64,000 nucleotides of DNA from Alloprevotella sp. Lung230. GTDB taxonomy: Bacteria; Bacteroidota; Bacteroidia; Bacteroidales; Bacteroidaceae. The stretch lies in assembly GCF_014385435.1 (NCBI RefSeq), contig NZ_JACSUD010000012.1, positions 1 through 64,000 of the forward strand, read 5' to 3'. Below the pieces are notes generated by a model. The model saw only the letters and a list, made by a program, of their open reading frames with translations. It had not been told where the DNA came from and ran no database searches. Numbering within the stretch: the stretch's first letter is position 1; each line of letters begins with the position of its first letter. Shown here piece after piece: positions 1-9,383 of this stretch. The position numbers were made by a program, and so were the translations under genes.

Positions 1-44
1 AAGAGAGCCTGAGTTCAGAAAAGAACACAGGCTCTCTTTTTTTG
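1..44 (+). terminator. Rho-independent terminator of a gene off the left edge
   Basis: An 11-bp stem (AAGAGAGCCTG at 1-11, CAGGCTCTCTT at 28-38) is followed by a T-run. It fits the end of a plus-strand gene that starts outside the window. Confidence 0.75.
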
Positions 45-124
45 CGTTATAGTTTGACTAATCAGACCATCAACTAATCAACAGTGGGTAGTGTGCAGTG
101 CGGGAAAATCCCCCGATTTAGGTA

Positions 125-155
125 TTGTCGAAGTGGCGGGAAAGCGCTACCTTTG
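125..155 (+). promoter_or_regulatory. Bacteroidota-type promoter of a candidate small RNA
   Basis: TTG at 125-127 is followed after 20 nt by TACCTTTG at 148-155, which matches the Bacteroidota -33/-7 pattern. No convincing coding sequence follows before the terminator at 252-288. Confidence 0.5.
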
Positions 156-161
156 CTTAAG

Positions 162-288
162 AATACGAGAGGAAAAGTCTCTCCAAAAACTAAATTGTTT
201 GACTAATCAATCTACTAATCAACCAATCTCCGATAAACGATTTCAAAACCGAAAAAAGAGGTTATATCTTTCGATACAACCTCTTTTT
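162..288 (+). ncRNA. candidate small RNA between promoter and terminator
   Basis: This is the stretch from the expected transcription start (about 7 nt after the TACCTTTG box) to a strong hairpin (AAAAAGAGGTT at 253-263 pairing with AACCTCTTTTT at 278-288). It contains no ATG-led reading frame of useful size. A small GAGAG/CTCTC hairpin lies near its 5' end. A 67-codon frame crosses the region but starts upstream of the promoter, so it is unlikely to be the product. The motif TTTGACTAATCA occurs both at 53-64 and about 198-209. I do not recognise the RNA family; the call rests only on promoter-terminator spacing. Confidence 0.35.
252..288. terminator. hairpin terminator, usable on both strands
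   Basis: The 11-bp stem has an A-run on the left and a T-run on the right. It ends the candidate RNA on the plus strand and lies just past the 3' end of tRNA-Lys on the minus strand. Confidence 0.65.
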
Positions 289-291
289 AAG

Positions 292-364
292 TGATCCGTT
301 TGGGACTCGAACCCAAGACCCATACATTAAAAGTGTATTGCTCTACCAGCTGAGCTAACGGATC
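292..364 (-). tRNA. tRNA-Lys (anticodon UUU)
   Basis: The reverse complement folds as a 73-nt tRNA. The acceptor stem is GATCCGT/ACGGATC with discriminator A. The D arm contains GCTCAGCTGGTAGAGC, the anticodon stem-loop is ATACA-CTTTTAA-TGTAT with anticodon TTT, and the T arm contains TTGGGTTCGAGTCCCAA. The 3' CCA is not encoded. A strong promoter lies about 70 nt upstream on the minus strand. Confidence 0.97.
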
Positions 365-433
365 AAAGCAAACAATGTGCAGATGCGCATTTACGATGAA
401 ACTGATTTACCAGTATCTTGCTGTTTGCGAGTG

Positions 434-464
434 CAAAAGTAGGCATTTATTTTGAAATGACCAA
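434..464 (-). promoter_or_regulatory. promoter of tRNA-Lys
   Basis: On the minus strand TTGG (461-464) is followed after 19 nt by TACTTTTG (434-441). The spacer TCATTTCAAAATAAATG closely matches the one before the small-RNA candidate at 29202-29332, suggesting a shared stable-RNA promoter type. Confidence 0.75.
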
Positions 465-561
465 GTAATCTCTGAGAAAAATGATAGAAGTCTATAAATA
501 GGCCGGTCTCGGTTGGATAGATTTCATCTTAAAAGGATAAAGTAATAAAAAAGACAAACTT

Positions 562-593
562 TTTCCTCATGTGAAAAAGAATTAGTACCTTTG
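562..593 (+). promoter_or_regulatory. promoter of the gene at 628
   Basis: TTTC (562-565) is followed after 20 nt by TACCTTTG (586-593), an exact TAnnTTTG box 34 nt before the start codon. Confidence 0.6.
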
Positions 594-627
594 CTCCCAT
601 AAAGAATAATTTAATTCGTCACAAGAT

Positions 628-1236
628 ATGAAACTTAAGAATTACTCCCTACTCATGGGCCTCTTGATGCCGCTGGGCGTCTGGGCACAGACAGAGCGTG
701 TTGGTGTAAATACAAATTCTCCAACCGAGGACTTGGATGTGAAAGGGACAGCTCGTATCCAGAATCTTCCCAAAAGAGATGAAGGGGTGACGACCAATAC
801 CAGCGGTGACTACGATGCCGGTAAAACGACTAAATTCTTGCCTAATAAAGTTGTTGTCGCCAATGCACAAGGTGTTCTGGGAGCGATGAATGCGGCATGG
901 CCGTTATTTTTCTACATGCCCAGCGTTGTGCTTCCCACAGATACCAGCGACCCACGATGGAATGGCACGACTTTTACTATCGACCTGCACAAGTTGTATA
1001 GTGAGCAGTTTGCTCCCGGCTTAGCGCTGACTCCCGGTCCTACTGCTTCCAGCCCCTCAGCCGGTGCTCTTCCTGTGGAAAGCAAAACTTCTTTGGGCTA
1101 TTTCATTACCTACTATGACAAGAATGTCTTTACCAATGTTCAAGTAAATGACTATGGCATTTTGTCCTATGGTCTTGTTTCGACTCCTAATGTTACCGAG
1201 AATACTTACATGAACATCATTTTTAAGAGAAAGTAG
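628..1236 (+). CDS. exported VGVNT-type hypothetical protein
   Basis: This 202-residue protein begins with a clear signal peptide (hydrophobic MGLLMPLGVWA, cleavage near AQT at about residue 21). The mature N-terminus reads VGVNTNSPTEDLDVKG, which resembles the start of the S74-domain protein at 38585. Such motifs are common in Bacteroidota surface proteins that carry tail-fibre-like regions. Unlike that gene, this one has no S74 chaperone domain; the C-terminal half is Ser/Thr/Pro-rich and ends in hydrophobic-aromatic strands. It has its own promoter and a terminator at 1271-1309, so it looks monocistronic. The function is unknown. The start is the only ATG close to the promoter. Confidence 0.75.
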   Translation: MKLKNYSLLMGLLMPLGVWAQTERVGVNTNSPTEDLDVKGTARIQNLPKRDEGVTTNTSGDYDAGKTTKFLPNKVVVANAQGVLGAMNAAWPLFFYMPSVVLPTDTSDPRWNGTTFTIDLHKLYSEQFAPGLALTPGPTASSPSAGALPVESKTSLGYFITYYDKNVFTNVQVNDYGILSYGLVSTPNVTENTYMNIIFKRK

Positions 1237-1270
1237 TCATTCTTGATTAACAAGTCGGATATCCTCATTT

Positions 1271-1309
1271 GTCCCTGCTGTAAGAACAACTCTGACGGCA
1301 GGGACTTTT
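1271..1309 (+). terminator. terminator of the gene at 628
   Basis: GTCCCTGC (1271-1278) pairs with GCAGGGAC (1298-1305), followed by TTTT. Confidence 0.65.
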
Positions 1310-1418
1310 GCATCCCTCTGTTTCGGAGTATGATATGGGGTGCAGAGGGGAGGCTTATCGAGCAGTGGCGATCTTTCTTCCAGAAAAAAGACCATTCTTA
1401 AAATAAAAAGCACGAAAA

Positions 1419-1450
1419 TTTGGAGGATTAGGCAAAAGGACGTACCTTTG
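1419..1450 (+). promoter_or_regulatory. promoter of the DUF4105 gene
   Basis: TTTG (1419-1422), 20 nt, TACCTTTG (1443-1450). This is one of the cleanest Bacteroidota promoters in the window. Confidence 0.75.
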
Positions 1451-1473
1451 CTTTTGCAACAAATTTTTCGTTT

Positions 1474-2814
1474 ATGAGAACGCCTCTGCGACTTCTTTTC
1501 TGCTTTTGGCTGTTGCCGCTCTTGGCTATGGCGCAAGTGTCTGCTCCCGTTGCACAACAACGGCCCATAGACTCGCTGCAAGTGAGTTTGCTGACGTGTG
1601 CGCCGGGTCATCAGATTTATCGCCTCTACGGGCATACTGCATTGCGTTTTCAAAAAGCCGAACGTCCCAAGGAGGACTGGACGTACAATTTCGGTTGGTT
1701 CTCTTTCGACACTCCTAACTTCGTACTGAAGTTTGTATTGGGGCTCACGGACTATTCGATGTGCCAAGAAAGCACGGCCTTGTTTCTCTCGGGACAAATT
1801 GCCGACGATATGCCCGTGACCGAGCAGGTGCTCAATCTCACCCCCAACGAGGCACGCACTTTGCAGGCAGAGCTGCAGCGCATCTTGGCAAAGCCGGGCA
1901 GTCAGCGTCGCGAATTTGCCGTGGAGAGCATTTCCGGATTTGACACGCTTGTGATGATCACCCCGGACTGGACCTACCGCTACAACTTTCTCTACGACAA
2001 CTGCACCACACGTGCTGTGCAAGCCATTATCAAAGTGGTTGAAGCGCAGGGTGAGCGTGTGGTCTATCCCACGCTGAAAGGCAATGAGCAGATGCTCACC
2101 CAGCGTGAGATGATACATGAATTTACGCGCCAAAGCCCTTGGTTCGAGTTCGGCCAAGATTTGCTGCTCGGTCCGGAGGTGGACCAGAAGCACAGTGTGC
2201 AGGAGATGACGCGTTTGAACTTTCTCCCCACCTACGCACAAAACTTCTTTGCTGTGGCGAAAATTCAAGATGCACAGGGGCGTCTTCGCCCTTTGGTAAA
2301 TCACACGCAACCTTTGTTCCCACTTACCCCACAGCCTAAGCGGCCGGCGCTGCCTTTTGGTCCTAATCTTGTATTGTGGAGCTGGTTGGGCTTGTGCGTG
2401 TGCCTAACCTTTGGCGAATATCGTTCGCGCCGTGCCGGAGCGCCCACGCAACGTGCTTGGCGAATTTGGGTTGGCACGTTCGACACGATTACCTTTGTGC
2501 TGATGGGGCTGGTGGGACTGTTCCTCACGCTGATGGTGGGGTGGAGCGAACATCCGGCCGTAGGGACGAATTGGTTGCTTTGCCTTTTCAATCCCCTCTT
2601 GCTCCTCTATATGGTGTCCTATTGGTGGCATCGTCGCAGAGGACGTCGCGATGTCCTCGCTCCTTGGCTTGCAGTAGGTGCCATCATCTATTTTACGGTC
2701 AAAATCGTAGGTGTACAAGTTTTTCCCACAGCGACCGATGCCTTGGCATGGATATTGCTTGTTAGAGGGCTCTTCCTCTTTCTGCGACCCGGATTTATTT
2801 CCGCTTCTGAGTAG
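1474..2814 (+). CDS. DUF4105 (Lnb N-terminal-like) membrane protein
   Basis: The protein has 446 residues. A signal peptide or first membrane segment spans about 1-20. The periplasmic part contains the DUF4105-type signatures TCAPGHQIYRLYGHTALRF (about residues 34-52) and FLYDNCTTR (about 171-179), with conserved His, Asn and Cys that may form an active site. Several hydrophobic segments follow from about residue 290 to the C-terminus, so it is anchored in the inner membrane. Related N-terminal domains occur in lacto-N-biosidase proteins and in widespread Bacteroidota membrane proteins of unknown function. It is followed 27 nt later by a PafA-like gene, probably in one transcript. No substrate can be assigned from the sequence. 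Confidence 0.8.
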   Translation: MRTPLRLLFCFWLLPLLAMAQVSAPVAQQRPIDSLQVSLLTCAPGHQIYRLYGHTALRFQKAERPKEDWTYNFGWFSFDTPNFVLKFVLGLTDYSMCQESTALFLSGQIADDMPVTEQVLNLTPNEARTLQAELQRILAKPGSQRREFAVESISGFDTLVMITPDWTYRYNFLYDNCTTRAVQAIIKVVEAQGERVVYPTLKGNEQMLTQREMIHEFTRQSPWFEFGQDLLLGPEVDQKHSVQEMTRLNFLPTYAQNFFAVAKIQDAQGRLRPLVNHTQPLFPLTPQPKRPALPFGPNLVLWSWLGLCVCLTFGEYRSRRAGAPTQRAWRIWVGTFDTITFVLMGLVGLFLTLMVGWSEHPAVGTNWLLCLFNPLLLLYMVSYWWHRRRGRRDVLAPWLAVGAIIYFTVKIVGVQVFPTATDALAWILLVRGLFLFLRPGFISASE

Positions 2815-2841
2815 TAACTACCTTTCTCCTCTGTGCACGAT

Positions 2842-4437
2842 ATGCAAAAAAATCACTTGCTTTTCTCGCTCTTAACCTTGCTCTCGCTCTTGACTTCTAC
2901 CGAAGTTAAGGGCGAAGGGAGTGTTGTGAGCCAGAGACCGCAAGGGATGCCTCGACTGGTCGTGAACATTATGGTTGACCAGTTGCAATCGGACTATTTG
3001 GAAGCCTTCTCTCCCCTTTACGGCAGCGATGGTCTGCAGTTGCTTCTCCAAAAGGGGCGTGTCTACTTGCAGGCTGACTACCCCTTTGTTGCGCGTGACG
3101 AGGCTTCTGCCGCTGCGACAGTGGCGACCGGAGCCACTCCGAGCGAACATGGTGTCGTGGCGTTGCAATGGCTTAATCGAGACATCTGGCGTCCTCAACG
3201 CGCTGTGGACGACCGCAGCGTCAAGGGACTGTACACTGCCGAAGGCTGTTCGCCCCGACAGCTCGAAGTGAGCACAGTGGCCGATGAACTGAAAGTGAGC
3301 ACCGGTGGCCGAGCATGGGTGGTGAGCATCGCCCCCGATTCGGAAAGTGCCATCTTCCAAGCTGGTCATGCTGCCGACCAGGTGGTGTGGATAGACGATA
3401 ATACCGGAAATTGGGCCTCTTCCTCTTATTATGGAGAGTTCCCCAAATGGGCCGATTACCGCAATGTCTATCAGAATTTAGACTATCGTCTCCAGTCTCT
3501 GCACTGGCAACCACTTGTGCCGCGTGCCCCCTTTTATTGGACGACCTCCCAGCGCACTTCTACTTTTGCCCACAAGCTGAAAGGCCCCTCGCGCTTTGCG
3601 GCTTTCAAAAGTTCAGCCCTCGTCAATAGTGAGATTGCCGCGGCTGTGGGTAGTGCTTTGCAAGGTACCTATTTGGGAAGCGATGATATTCCCGACTATC
3701 TGGCCATTACCCTCTATGCCGGTCCTTTCAGTGGGAAAAGCTCCTTGACGGGGACGGCCGAACTACAAGACACCTATGCACGATTGGATCGTGCAGTGGC
3801 TGAGATTATCGCCGGTGTCCACAAGAAGGTGGGAGAGGGCAATGCCTTGTTTACCCTCACTTCTACGGGCTACTGCGCGGAAAATGAAGAAGAGGAACGT
3901 GCCAAATATCGCCTGCCCATCGGACAATTGGACATGCGGCGCACGGTCAATCTCCTCGGGATGTATCTTGTGGCGCTCTACGGCCAAGGCAACTACATTG
4001 CAGCCACGATGGGCAACCAGATTTACCTCAATCATCGGTTGCTCGATGAACGCCAAATCAATGTCCCCGAACTGCAAACTCGCGTGCAAGAATTTTTGCA
4101 GGGTTTGATAGGAGTGAAAGAAGTGGTGAGCGCCCATCGATTGCAGAATGGAGCCTGGTCGCCCGAAATGGAGCGTGCCCAAAAGAACTTCTATGCTCAG
4201 CGTTCGGGCGATTTCATCCTCCGCCTCCGTCCGGGATGGCACGTGGTGAATGCCGACTATCCAGGGCATCCGTCATCACAAATGGCCTTTGTGCGTTTCC
4301 CTATTTTCCTTTACGGTACAGGCGTTGTCCCGCAGAAAGTGGAAACCCCAGTCACCATAGACCGCATTGCGCCCACGCTATCCAAGGCTTTGCGCATCAG
4401 AGCCCCCAGTGCTTGTCGACAACTTCCCCTATTTTGA
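2842..4437 (+). CDS. alkaline phosphatase-superfamily (PafA-like) exported protein
   Basis: The protein has 531 residues and an N-terminal signal peptide. I chose the ATG at 2842; the frame also has a GTG at 2833. The metal-binding VDQLQSDYL motif follows the signal region, and further on come VATGATPSEHGVV, HAADQVVWIDDNTG and YPGHPSSQM. These match the type I phosphodiesterase/PafA family of Bacteroidota. In canonical PafA the nucleophilic Thr lies in a T-G-P-G-H-A context before the TG motif. Here that stretch reads DEASAAATVATG, so the nucleophile is not obvious. Other Bacteroidales paralogues share this altered stretch (from memory of the family). The protein may be a divergent hydrolase or catalytically altered. 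It lies in a likely operon with the DUF4105 gene. Confidence 0.75.
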   Translation: MQKNHLLFSLLTLLSLLTSTEVKGEGSVVSQRPQGMPRLVVNIMVDQLQSDYLEAFSPLYGSDGLQLLLQKGRVYLQADYPFVARDEASAAATVATGATPSEHGVVALQWLNRDIWRPQRAVDDRSVKGLYTAEGCSPRQLEVSTVADELKVSTGGRAWVVSIAPDSESAIFQAGHAADQVVWIDDNTGNWASSSYYGEFPKWADYRNVYQNLDYRLQSLHWQPLVPRAPFYWTTSQRTSTFAHKLKGPSRFAAFKSSALVNSEIAAAVGSALQGTYLGSDDIPDYLAITLYAGPFSGKSSLTGTAELQDTYARLDRAVAEIIAGVHKKVGEGNALFTLTSTGYCAENEEEERAKYRLPIGQLDMRRTVNLLGMYLVALYGQGNYIAATMGNQIYLNHRLLDERQINVPELQTRVQEFLQGLIGVKEVVSAHRLQNGAWSPEMERAQKNFYAQRSGDFILRLRPGWHVVNADYPGHPSSQMAFVRFPIFLYGTGVVPQKVETPVTIDRIAPTLSKALRIRAPSACRQLPLF

Positions 4438-4518
4438 GGTGAGGCAGAGGATGGCCTCCTCACCTCTCACTTTTCAACAAGCATTTACACACTCCCACAA
4501 CAAGAAAACAAACATCAA

Positions 4519-7500
4519 ATGGATATCAATAAACTCCTCTCTAAAATCTTTGGTAGTAAGGCTACGCGCGACATGAAGGAAATTCAGCCGTGGGTGGAAA
4601 AAATCAAGGCCGTGACGCCTCAGATTCAAGCGCTCGACAATGATGCACTGCGTGCCAAGACCCGCGAGTTGCAACAGAAAGTTCAAGGTTCTGCCGATGA
4701 CCTTAATGGCCAAATCGCTGAAATCAAAAATAAGATTGAAGACACTCCCATTGAGGATCGTGAACCCCTCTTTACGCAGATTGACAAACTGGAAAAGGAG
4801 GTGCTCGAACGCATGGATGTAGCACTCGAAGAGGCGTTGCCCGAAACCTTTGCCATCGTCAAAGAGACTGCGCGTCGTTTTACCGAAAATGAAACACTGA
4901 TGGTCACTGCCACCGACTACGACCGCGAACTGGCCGTGACGCGTGATTTTGTGGAAATGGCAGAGGATGGTGTGCACGCCATCTACCACAACCACTGGCT
5001 TGCCGGTGGCAACGACCTGAAGTGGGAGATGGTGCACTATGACGTGCAACTCTTTGGTGGTGTCGTCCTCGCCCAAGGTAAAATCGCAGAAATGGCCACG
5101 GGTGAAGGTAAAACCCTCGTTGCCACCTGCCCCGTGTTCTTGCGCGCCCTCTCCGGACGCGGTGTGCACGTTGTCACGGTCAATGACTATTTGGCCAAAC
5201 GCGACTCCGAATGGATGGGACCGCTCTATCAGTTCCACGGATTGAGCGTCGACTGTATCGACAAGCACCAGCCCAACAGCGAAGCCCGCCGTCGTGCTTA
5301 CAACGCTGATATCACTTTCGGAACGAACAACGAATTTGGCTTTGACTACCTGCGCGACAACATGGCCATGAAGCCCTCCGACCTCGTGCAGCGCAAGCAC
5401 TATTATGCCATTGTCGATGAAGTAGACTCTGTGCTCATCGATGATGCTCGCACACCGCTCATCATCTCCGGCCCTGTGGAAAAAGGCGAAGACCAGATGT
5501 ACGAGCAGTATCAGCCCCTCGTGGAGCAACTCGTGGCGGTGCAACGTAAATATGCCACCGAACAACTCACCGAAGCTAAGCGTCTCATCCCGAGCGACAA
5601 CAAGGAAGAACGCGAAAAGGGATATTTGGCCCTCTATCGCTCTCACAAAGCCCTCCCCAAGAACGGACCGCTCATCAAGTATCTCTCCGAGCCGGGCATC
5701 AAGGCCGGTATGTTGAAGACCGAGGAGATTTACATGGAAAACAACAACCGCCGTATGCCCGAGGCGGTGGAACCTCTTTATTTCGTGGTCGATGAGAAGC
5801 AACGGTCGTGCGACCTCACCGACAAGGGAACGGCCTGGCTGGCCAAGCAGGTGCAAAACGATGACCTTTTCGTGCTGCCCGACATTGCCGGCCAGTTGTC
5901 CGACCTCGAAGCACAAAATCTGCCCAATGAAGAGCGTGTGGCCAAAAAGGACGAACTGCTCTCCGAATACGCCATCAAGTCCGATCGCGTACACACTTTG
6001 CAGCAGTTGCTCAAAGCCTATTCGATGTTTACCCTCAATGACGATTATGTCATCCAAGATGGCCAGGTGAAGATTGTCGATGAATCAACAGGACGCATCA
6101 TGGAAGGCCGTCGTTGGAGCGATGGCCTGCACCAAGCCGTAGAAGCGAAGGAGCATGTGAAGGTGGAAGCAGCTACGCAAACTTTTGCCACTATCACCCT
6201 TCAGAACTACTTCCGCATGTACCATAAGTTGGCGGGTATGACCGGTACGGCCATTACTGAAGCCGGTGAGTTCTGGAACATCTACAAACTCGATGTGGTG
6301 GAAATTCCCACCAACCGCCCCATCCTGCGCAACGACATGAACGACCGCGTCTACAAGACACAGCGCGAAAAGTACAACGCTGTGATTGACGAGGTGGAAC
6401 GTATGCGCAATGCCGGTCGGCCGGTGCTGGTGGGTACCAGTTCGGTGGACATCTCCGAATTGCTCAGCCGTCTGCTCAACCTCCGCCACATCCCTCACCA
6501 AGTGCTCAACGCCAAGTTGCACCAAAAGGAAGCCGAGATTGTGGCTTTGGCCGGTCAAAGCACGCCCGGCACCATCGTAGAAGTCGATGAGAATGGCAAC
6601 AAAACCGAGCGCGAAGGATTGCTGGGTGCTGTGACCATCGCCACCAATATGGCCGGCCGTGGTACAGACATCAAACTCTCCGAAGAAGTGCGTGCCGCCG
6701 GTGGTTTGGCCATCATCGGCACGGAACGCCACGACAGCCGCCGTGTCGACCGCCAGTTGCGTGGTCGTGCCGGTCGTCAAGGCGATGTGGGCAGCTCCGT
6801 GTTCTACGTCTCTCTGGAAGACAAACTCATGCGTCTTTTTGCTTCCGAACGCATTGCCTCCATCATGGATAAGCTCGGCTTTAAGGAAGGCGAAATGATT
6901 GAGTCGTCGATGATCAGCAAGAGCATTGAGCGCGCACAGAAGAAGGTCGAGGAAAACAACTTCGGCACTCGTAAGCACCTCTTGGAGTATGACGATGTGA
7001 TGAACAAGCAGCGCACGGTCATCTACGAGAAGCGCCGCCACGCCTTGATGGGCGAACGCATCGGTATGGACATCTCCAACATGGTGTGGGATCGGGTCAT
7101 CGACATCATCGACCGCTGCGACTATCCCGGCTGTGTGGACCGCTTCATCGAAATCTTTGCCATGCAGGTGCCTTTCACCGAGGAAGAGTACAATTCCATG
7201 AAGCGCGACGATCTCTACGAAAAAGCCTTTGAGGCCGCGATGGAAGCCTTCAACCGCAAAATGGAAACGCTGCGTGGTGTGGCCATCCCCGTCATCAAAG
7301 AGGTCTACGAAAACCAAGCCGATCAGTTCGACAACATCCTCGTGCCCATCACCGATGGACGTTTGGTCTACAACATCCGCGTCAACCTCAAAGAGGCTTA
7401 CGAAACAGACTGCAAGAACGTTGTGAGGGAGTTCGAGAAATCCATTCTGCTCCACAACATCGACGACTCTTGGAAAGAAAATCTCCGCCTCCTCGACGAA

Positions 7501-7908
7501 CTCAAACACTCCGTGCGCAACGTTTCCTACGAACAGAAAGATCCCCTCGTGGTGTTCAAGATTGAAAGTGTGAAGCTCTTCGACGATATGGTGAACGACA
7601 TCAACGACAACTCCGTCTCTACGCTGATGCGTGCCCGCATCCCCGTGGCCGGACCGGAGGAAGTGCAAGAAGCCGCTCCCGAACAACCCGAAACCGGAAA
7701 GCGATACACCGAAACTAAGCAGGATGTGGATGCTGCCGGTGATGTCGTGGAGGACGACCCCAACATGATGGCGGCTGCAGCCCAAGACACTCGTGCGCAA
7801 CAGCCCCAGCAGCCCATTGTGAAGGACAAGCTCCCTGGCCGTAATGAGCCCTGCCCTTGCGGCTCTGGCAAGAAGTTTAAGAACTGTCACGGTCGCGGAC
7901 TGGTCTAA
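4519..7908 (+). CDS. secA: preprotein translocase ATPase SecA
   Basis: SecA is the ATPase that drives preproteins through SecYEG. This copy has 1129 residues, longer than the roughly 900 of E. coli, as expected for Bacteroidota, which carry insertions in the N-terminal part. Motifs in order are Walker [12 protein letters not shown] (about 193-203), [14 protein letters not shown] (about 299-312), [18 protein letters not shown], and [11 protein letters not shown] in the second helicase half. The C-terminal zinc motif [14 protein letters not shown] is intact. The ATG at 4519 gives the normal N-terminus [13 protein letters not shown] hairpin at 7984-8026 lies downstream. Two very long antisense frames cover the gene but are codon-bias shadows. 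Confidence 0.98.
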   Translation: MDINKLLSKIFGSKATRDMKEIQPWVEKIKAVTPQIQALDNDALRAKTRELQQKVQGSADDLNGQIAEIKNKIEDTPIEDREPLFTQIDKLEKEVLERMDVALEEALPETFAIVKETARRFTENETLMVTATDYDRELAVTRDFVEMAEDGVHAIYHNHWLAGGNDLKWEMVHYDVQLFGGVVLAQGKIAEMATGEGKTLVATCPVFLRALSGRGVHVVTVNDYLAKRDSEWMGPLYQFHGLSVDCIDKHQPNSEARRRAYNADITFGTNNEFGFDYLRDNMAMKPSDLVQRKHYYAIVDEVDSVLIDDARTPLIISGPVEKGEDQMYEQYQPLVEQLVAVQRKYATEQLTEAKRLIPSDNKEEREKGYLALYRSHKALPKNGPLIKYLSEPGIKAGMLKTEEIYMENNNRRMPEAVEPLYFVVDEKQRSCDLTDKGTAWLAKQVQNDDLFVLPDIAGQLSDLEAQNLPNEERVAKKDELLSEYAIKSDRVHTLQQLLKAYSMFTLNDDYVIQDGQVKIVDESTGRIMEGRRWSDGLHQAVEAKEHVKVEAATQTFATITLQNYFRMYHKLAGMTGTAITEAGEFWNIYKLDVVEIPTNRPILRNDMNDRVYKTQREKYNAVIDEVERMRNAGRPVLVGTSSVDISELLSRLLNLRHIPHQVLNAKLHQKEAEIVALAGQSTPGTIVEVDENGNKTEREGLLGAVTIATNMAGRGTDIKLSEEVRAAGGLAIIGTERHDSRRVDRQLRGRAGRQGDVGSSVFYVSLEDKLMRLFASERIASIMDKLGFKEGEMIESSMISKSIERAQKKVEENNFGTRKHLLEYDDVMNKQRTVIYEKRRHALMGERIGMDISNMVWDRVIDIIDRCDYPGCVDRFIEIFAMQVPFTEEEYNSMKRDDLYEKAFEAAMEAFNRKMETLRGVAIPVIKEVYENQADQFDNILVPITDGRLVYNIRVNLKEAYETDCKNVVREFEKSILLHNIDDSWKENLRLLDELKHSVRNVSYEQKDPLVVFKIESVKLFDDMVNDINDNSVSTLMRARIPVAGPEEVQEAAPEQPETGKRYTETKQDVDAAGDVVEDDPNMMAAAAQDTRAQQPQQPIVKDKLPGRNEPCPCGSGKKFKNCHGRGLV

Positions 7909-7983
7909 CGGCCGCTCTCTTGACACATCCTTCCACATGATAGAACCATTGCTATGAACCGAAACACAGCATGAATGCCCATA

Positions 7984-8026
7984 AAGGTCTTGGACTACAT
8001 CTCTCCAATGTAGCCCAAGGCCTTTT
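7984..8026 (+). terminator. terminator after secA
   Basis: A 17-bp near-perfect hairpin (AAGGTCTTGGACTACAT / ATGTAGCCCAAGGCCTT) is followed by TT. The rest of 7909-8105 shows no gene and no clear promoter box for serC. Confidence 0.6.
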
Positions 8027-8105
8027 GAGCTTTCGTTCCCCCTCTTTTTCTCAGATAAAAAACACAACTCCCTTTTATTATTAACCTCACAAACCTCTCT
8101 CTATT

Positions 8106-9179
8106 ATGAAAAAGTTCAATTTCGGAGCAGGCCCTTCCATCCTGCCACAAGAAGTCATTAAGGCCACTGCCGAAGCATGCCTTGAATTTGACAACATGGG
8201 GCTTTCCTTGATGGAAATCAGCCACCGCACGAAAAATTTCCAAGCCGTCATCGACGAAGCCATTGCCCTTGTCAAAGAACTCTTGAAGGTGCCCGAAGGC
8301 TACAGCGTCCTCTTCCTCGGTGGTGGAGCTTCCACGCAATTTTGCTACGTCCCCTTCAACCTTTTGGAGAAGAAAGCCGCCTATTTGAACACCGGTGTTT
8401 GGGCACGTAAGGCCGTGAAAGAGGCCAAGCTCTTTGGCGAAGTGGTAGAAGTAGCCTCCGGTGCAGCAGCCAACTACACTTATATCCCCAAAAACTACCA
8501 AATCCCAGCCGATGCCGACTACTTCCACATCACGACCAACAACACCATCTATGGCACGGAGTTGCACGAAGACATCGATAGTCCTGTACCCGTGGTGGCC
8601 GACATGTCGAGCGACATCTTCTCTCGAGTGATAGACGTGAAGAAGTATGGCCTCATCTATGGCGGTGCGCAGAAAAATCTGTCTATGGCCGGCGTTACTT
8701 TCGTCATTGTCCGCGACGACCTACTCGGAAAAGTTTCGCGCCCCCTTCCCACAATGATCGACTATCGCACGCACATCAGCAAAGGCAGTATGTTTAACAC
8801 GCCGCCTGTTGTGCCCATCTTCACCTGCCTTCAGACCCTACGTTGGATTAAGTCACAGGGAGGTGTGCCGGCCATGGAAAAACTGGCCAAAGAGCGCGCC
8901 GAACTGCTGTACAACGAAATCGACCGCAACCCCTTCTTCCGTGGCACTGTGACCCACAAGGAGGACCGCAGTTTCATGAACATCTGCTTCGTCATGGCCG
9001 ATGACAAGAAAGAACTTGAAGACGAATTTCGTGAGTTTGCCACTGCCCGTGGCATGCATGGCATCAAGGGACACCGCGATGTGGGCGGCTTCCGCGCATC
9101 GACCTACAACGCCATGCCCATCGAAGGTGTGAAAGCCTTGGTGGAAACCATGCAAGAGTTTGAACGCCTGCATTCCTAA
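8106..9179 (+). CDS. serC: phosphoserine aminotransferase
   Basis: SerC transfers an amino group to 3-phosphohydroxypyruvate in serine synthesis and is also used in pyridoxal phosphate synthesis. The protein has 357 residues, full length for the family. It opens with [13 protein letters not shown], typical of SerC, and the pyridoxal-phosphate lysine lies in [12 protein letters not shown] (about residue 190). The C-terminus [20 protein letters not shown] is the phosphate- and substrate-binding region. It is followed by serA and a DUF1015 gene, a grouping recurrent in Bacteroidota, which supports a serine-synthesis operon. A small MITE remnant lies between serC and serA. Confidence 0.97.
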   Translation: MKKFNFGAGPSILPQEVIKATAEACLEFDNMGLSLMEISHRTKNFQAVIDEAIALVKELLKVPEGYSVLFLGGGASTQFCYVPFNLLEKKAAYLNTGVWARKAVKEAKLFGEVVEVASGAAANYTYIPKNYQIPADADYFHITTNNTIYGTELHEDIDSPVPVVADMSSDIFSRVIDVKKYGLIYGGAQKNLSMAGVTFVIVRDDLLGKVSRPLPTMIDYRTHISKGSMFNTPPVVPIFTCLQTLRWIKSQGGVPAMEKLAKERAELLYNEIDRNPFFRGTVTHKEDRSFMNICFVMADDKKELEDEFREFATARGMHGIKGHRDVGGFRASTYNAMPIEGVKALVETMQEFERLHS

Positions 9180-9307
9180 AAAAAACGGCACAATCTGATG
9201 CGATGCCCACACCATCTTCAGCCTCGGAGCGCCCCTGCTCACTGCATGCTGCACGTTCTATGCTGAAAGTGGAGTGGGGCATCTGCATCGCTCATCTATT
9301 TTCTTTA

Positions 9308-9361
9308 AGTAGAGAACATTCTACAAGTAAAATAGTTACGATTAATTTTTGAAGATCTACT
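9308..9361 (+). mobile_element. internally deleted MITE of the TA family (copy 3)
   Basis: This 54-bp sequence begins AGTAG and ends CTACT, flanked on both sides by TA (9306-9307, 9362-9363). It matches the right end of the full copy at 11737-11927 (AGAACATnCTACA..., TTACGATTAATTTT). The left and central parts are missing. Its right end is 22 nt before the serA start codon. The box here reads TAATTTTTG, one T longer than in the full copies. Confidence 0.6.
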
Positions 9362-9383
9362 TACTATCAAAACACCCCCTGTT

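Noticed and set aside
1237-2310. 357-codon minus-strand frame opposite the DUF4105 gene
   Set aside because: It overlaps the terminator at 1271-1309 and the promoter at 1419-1450 and has no recognisable domain.
4474-8067. Two very long minus-strand frames (527 and 660 codons) antisense to secA
   Set aside because: They lie in the shadow of the codon bias of secA, have low-complexity His/Val-rich translations and no start signals or family resemblance.
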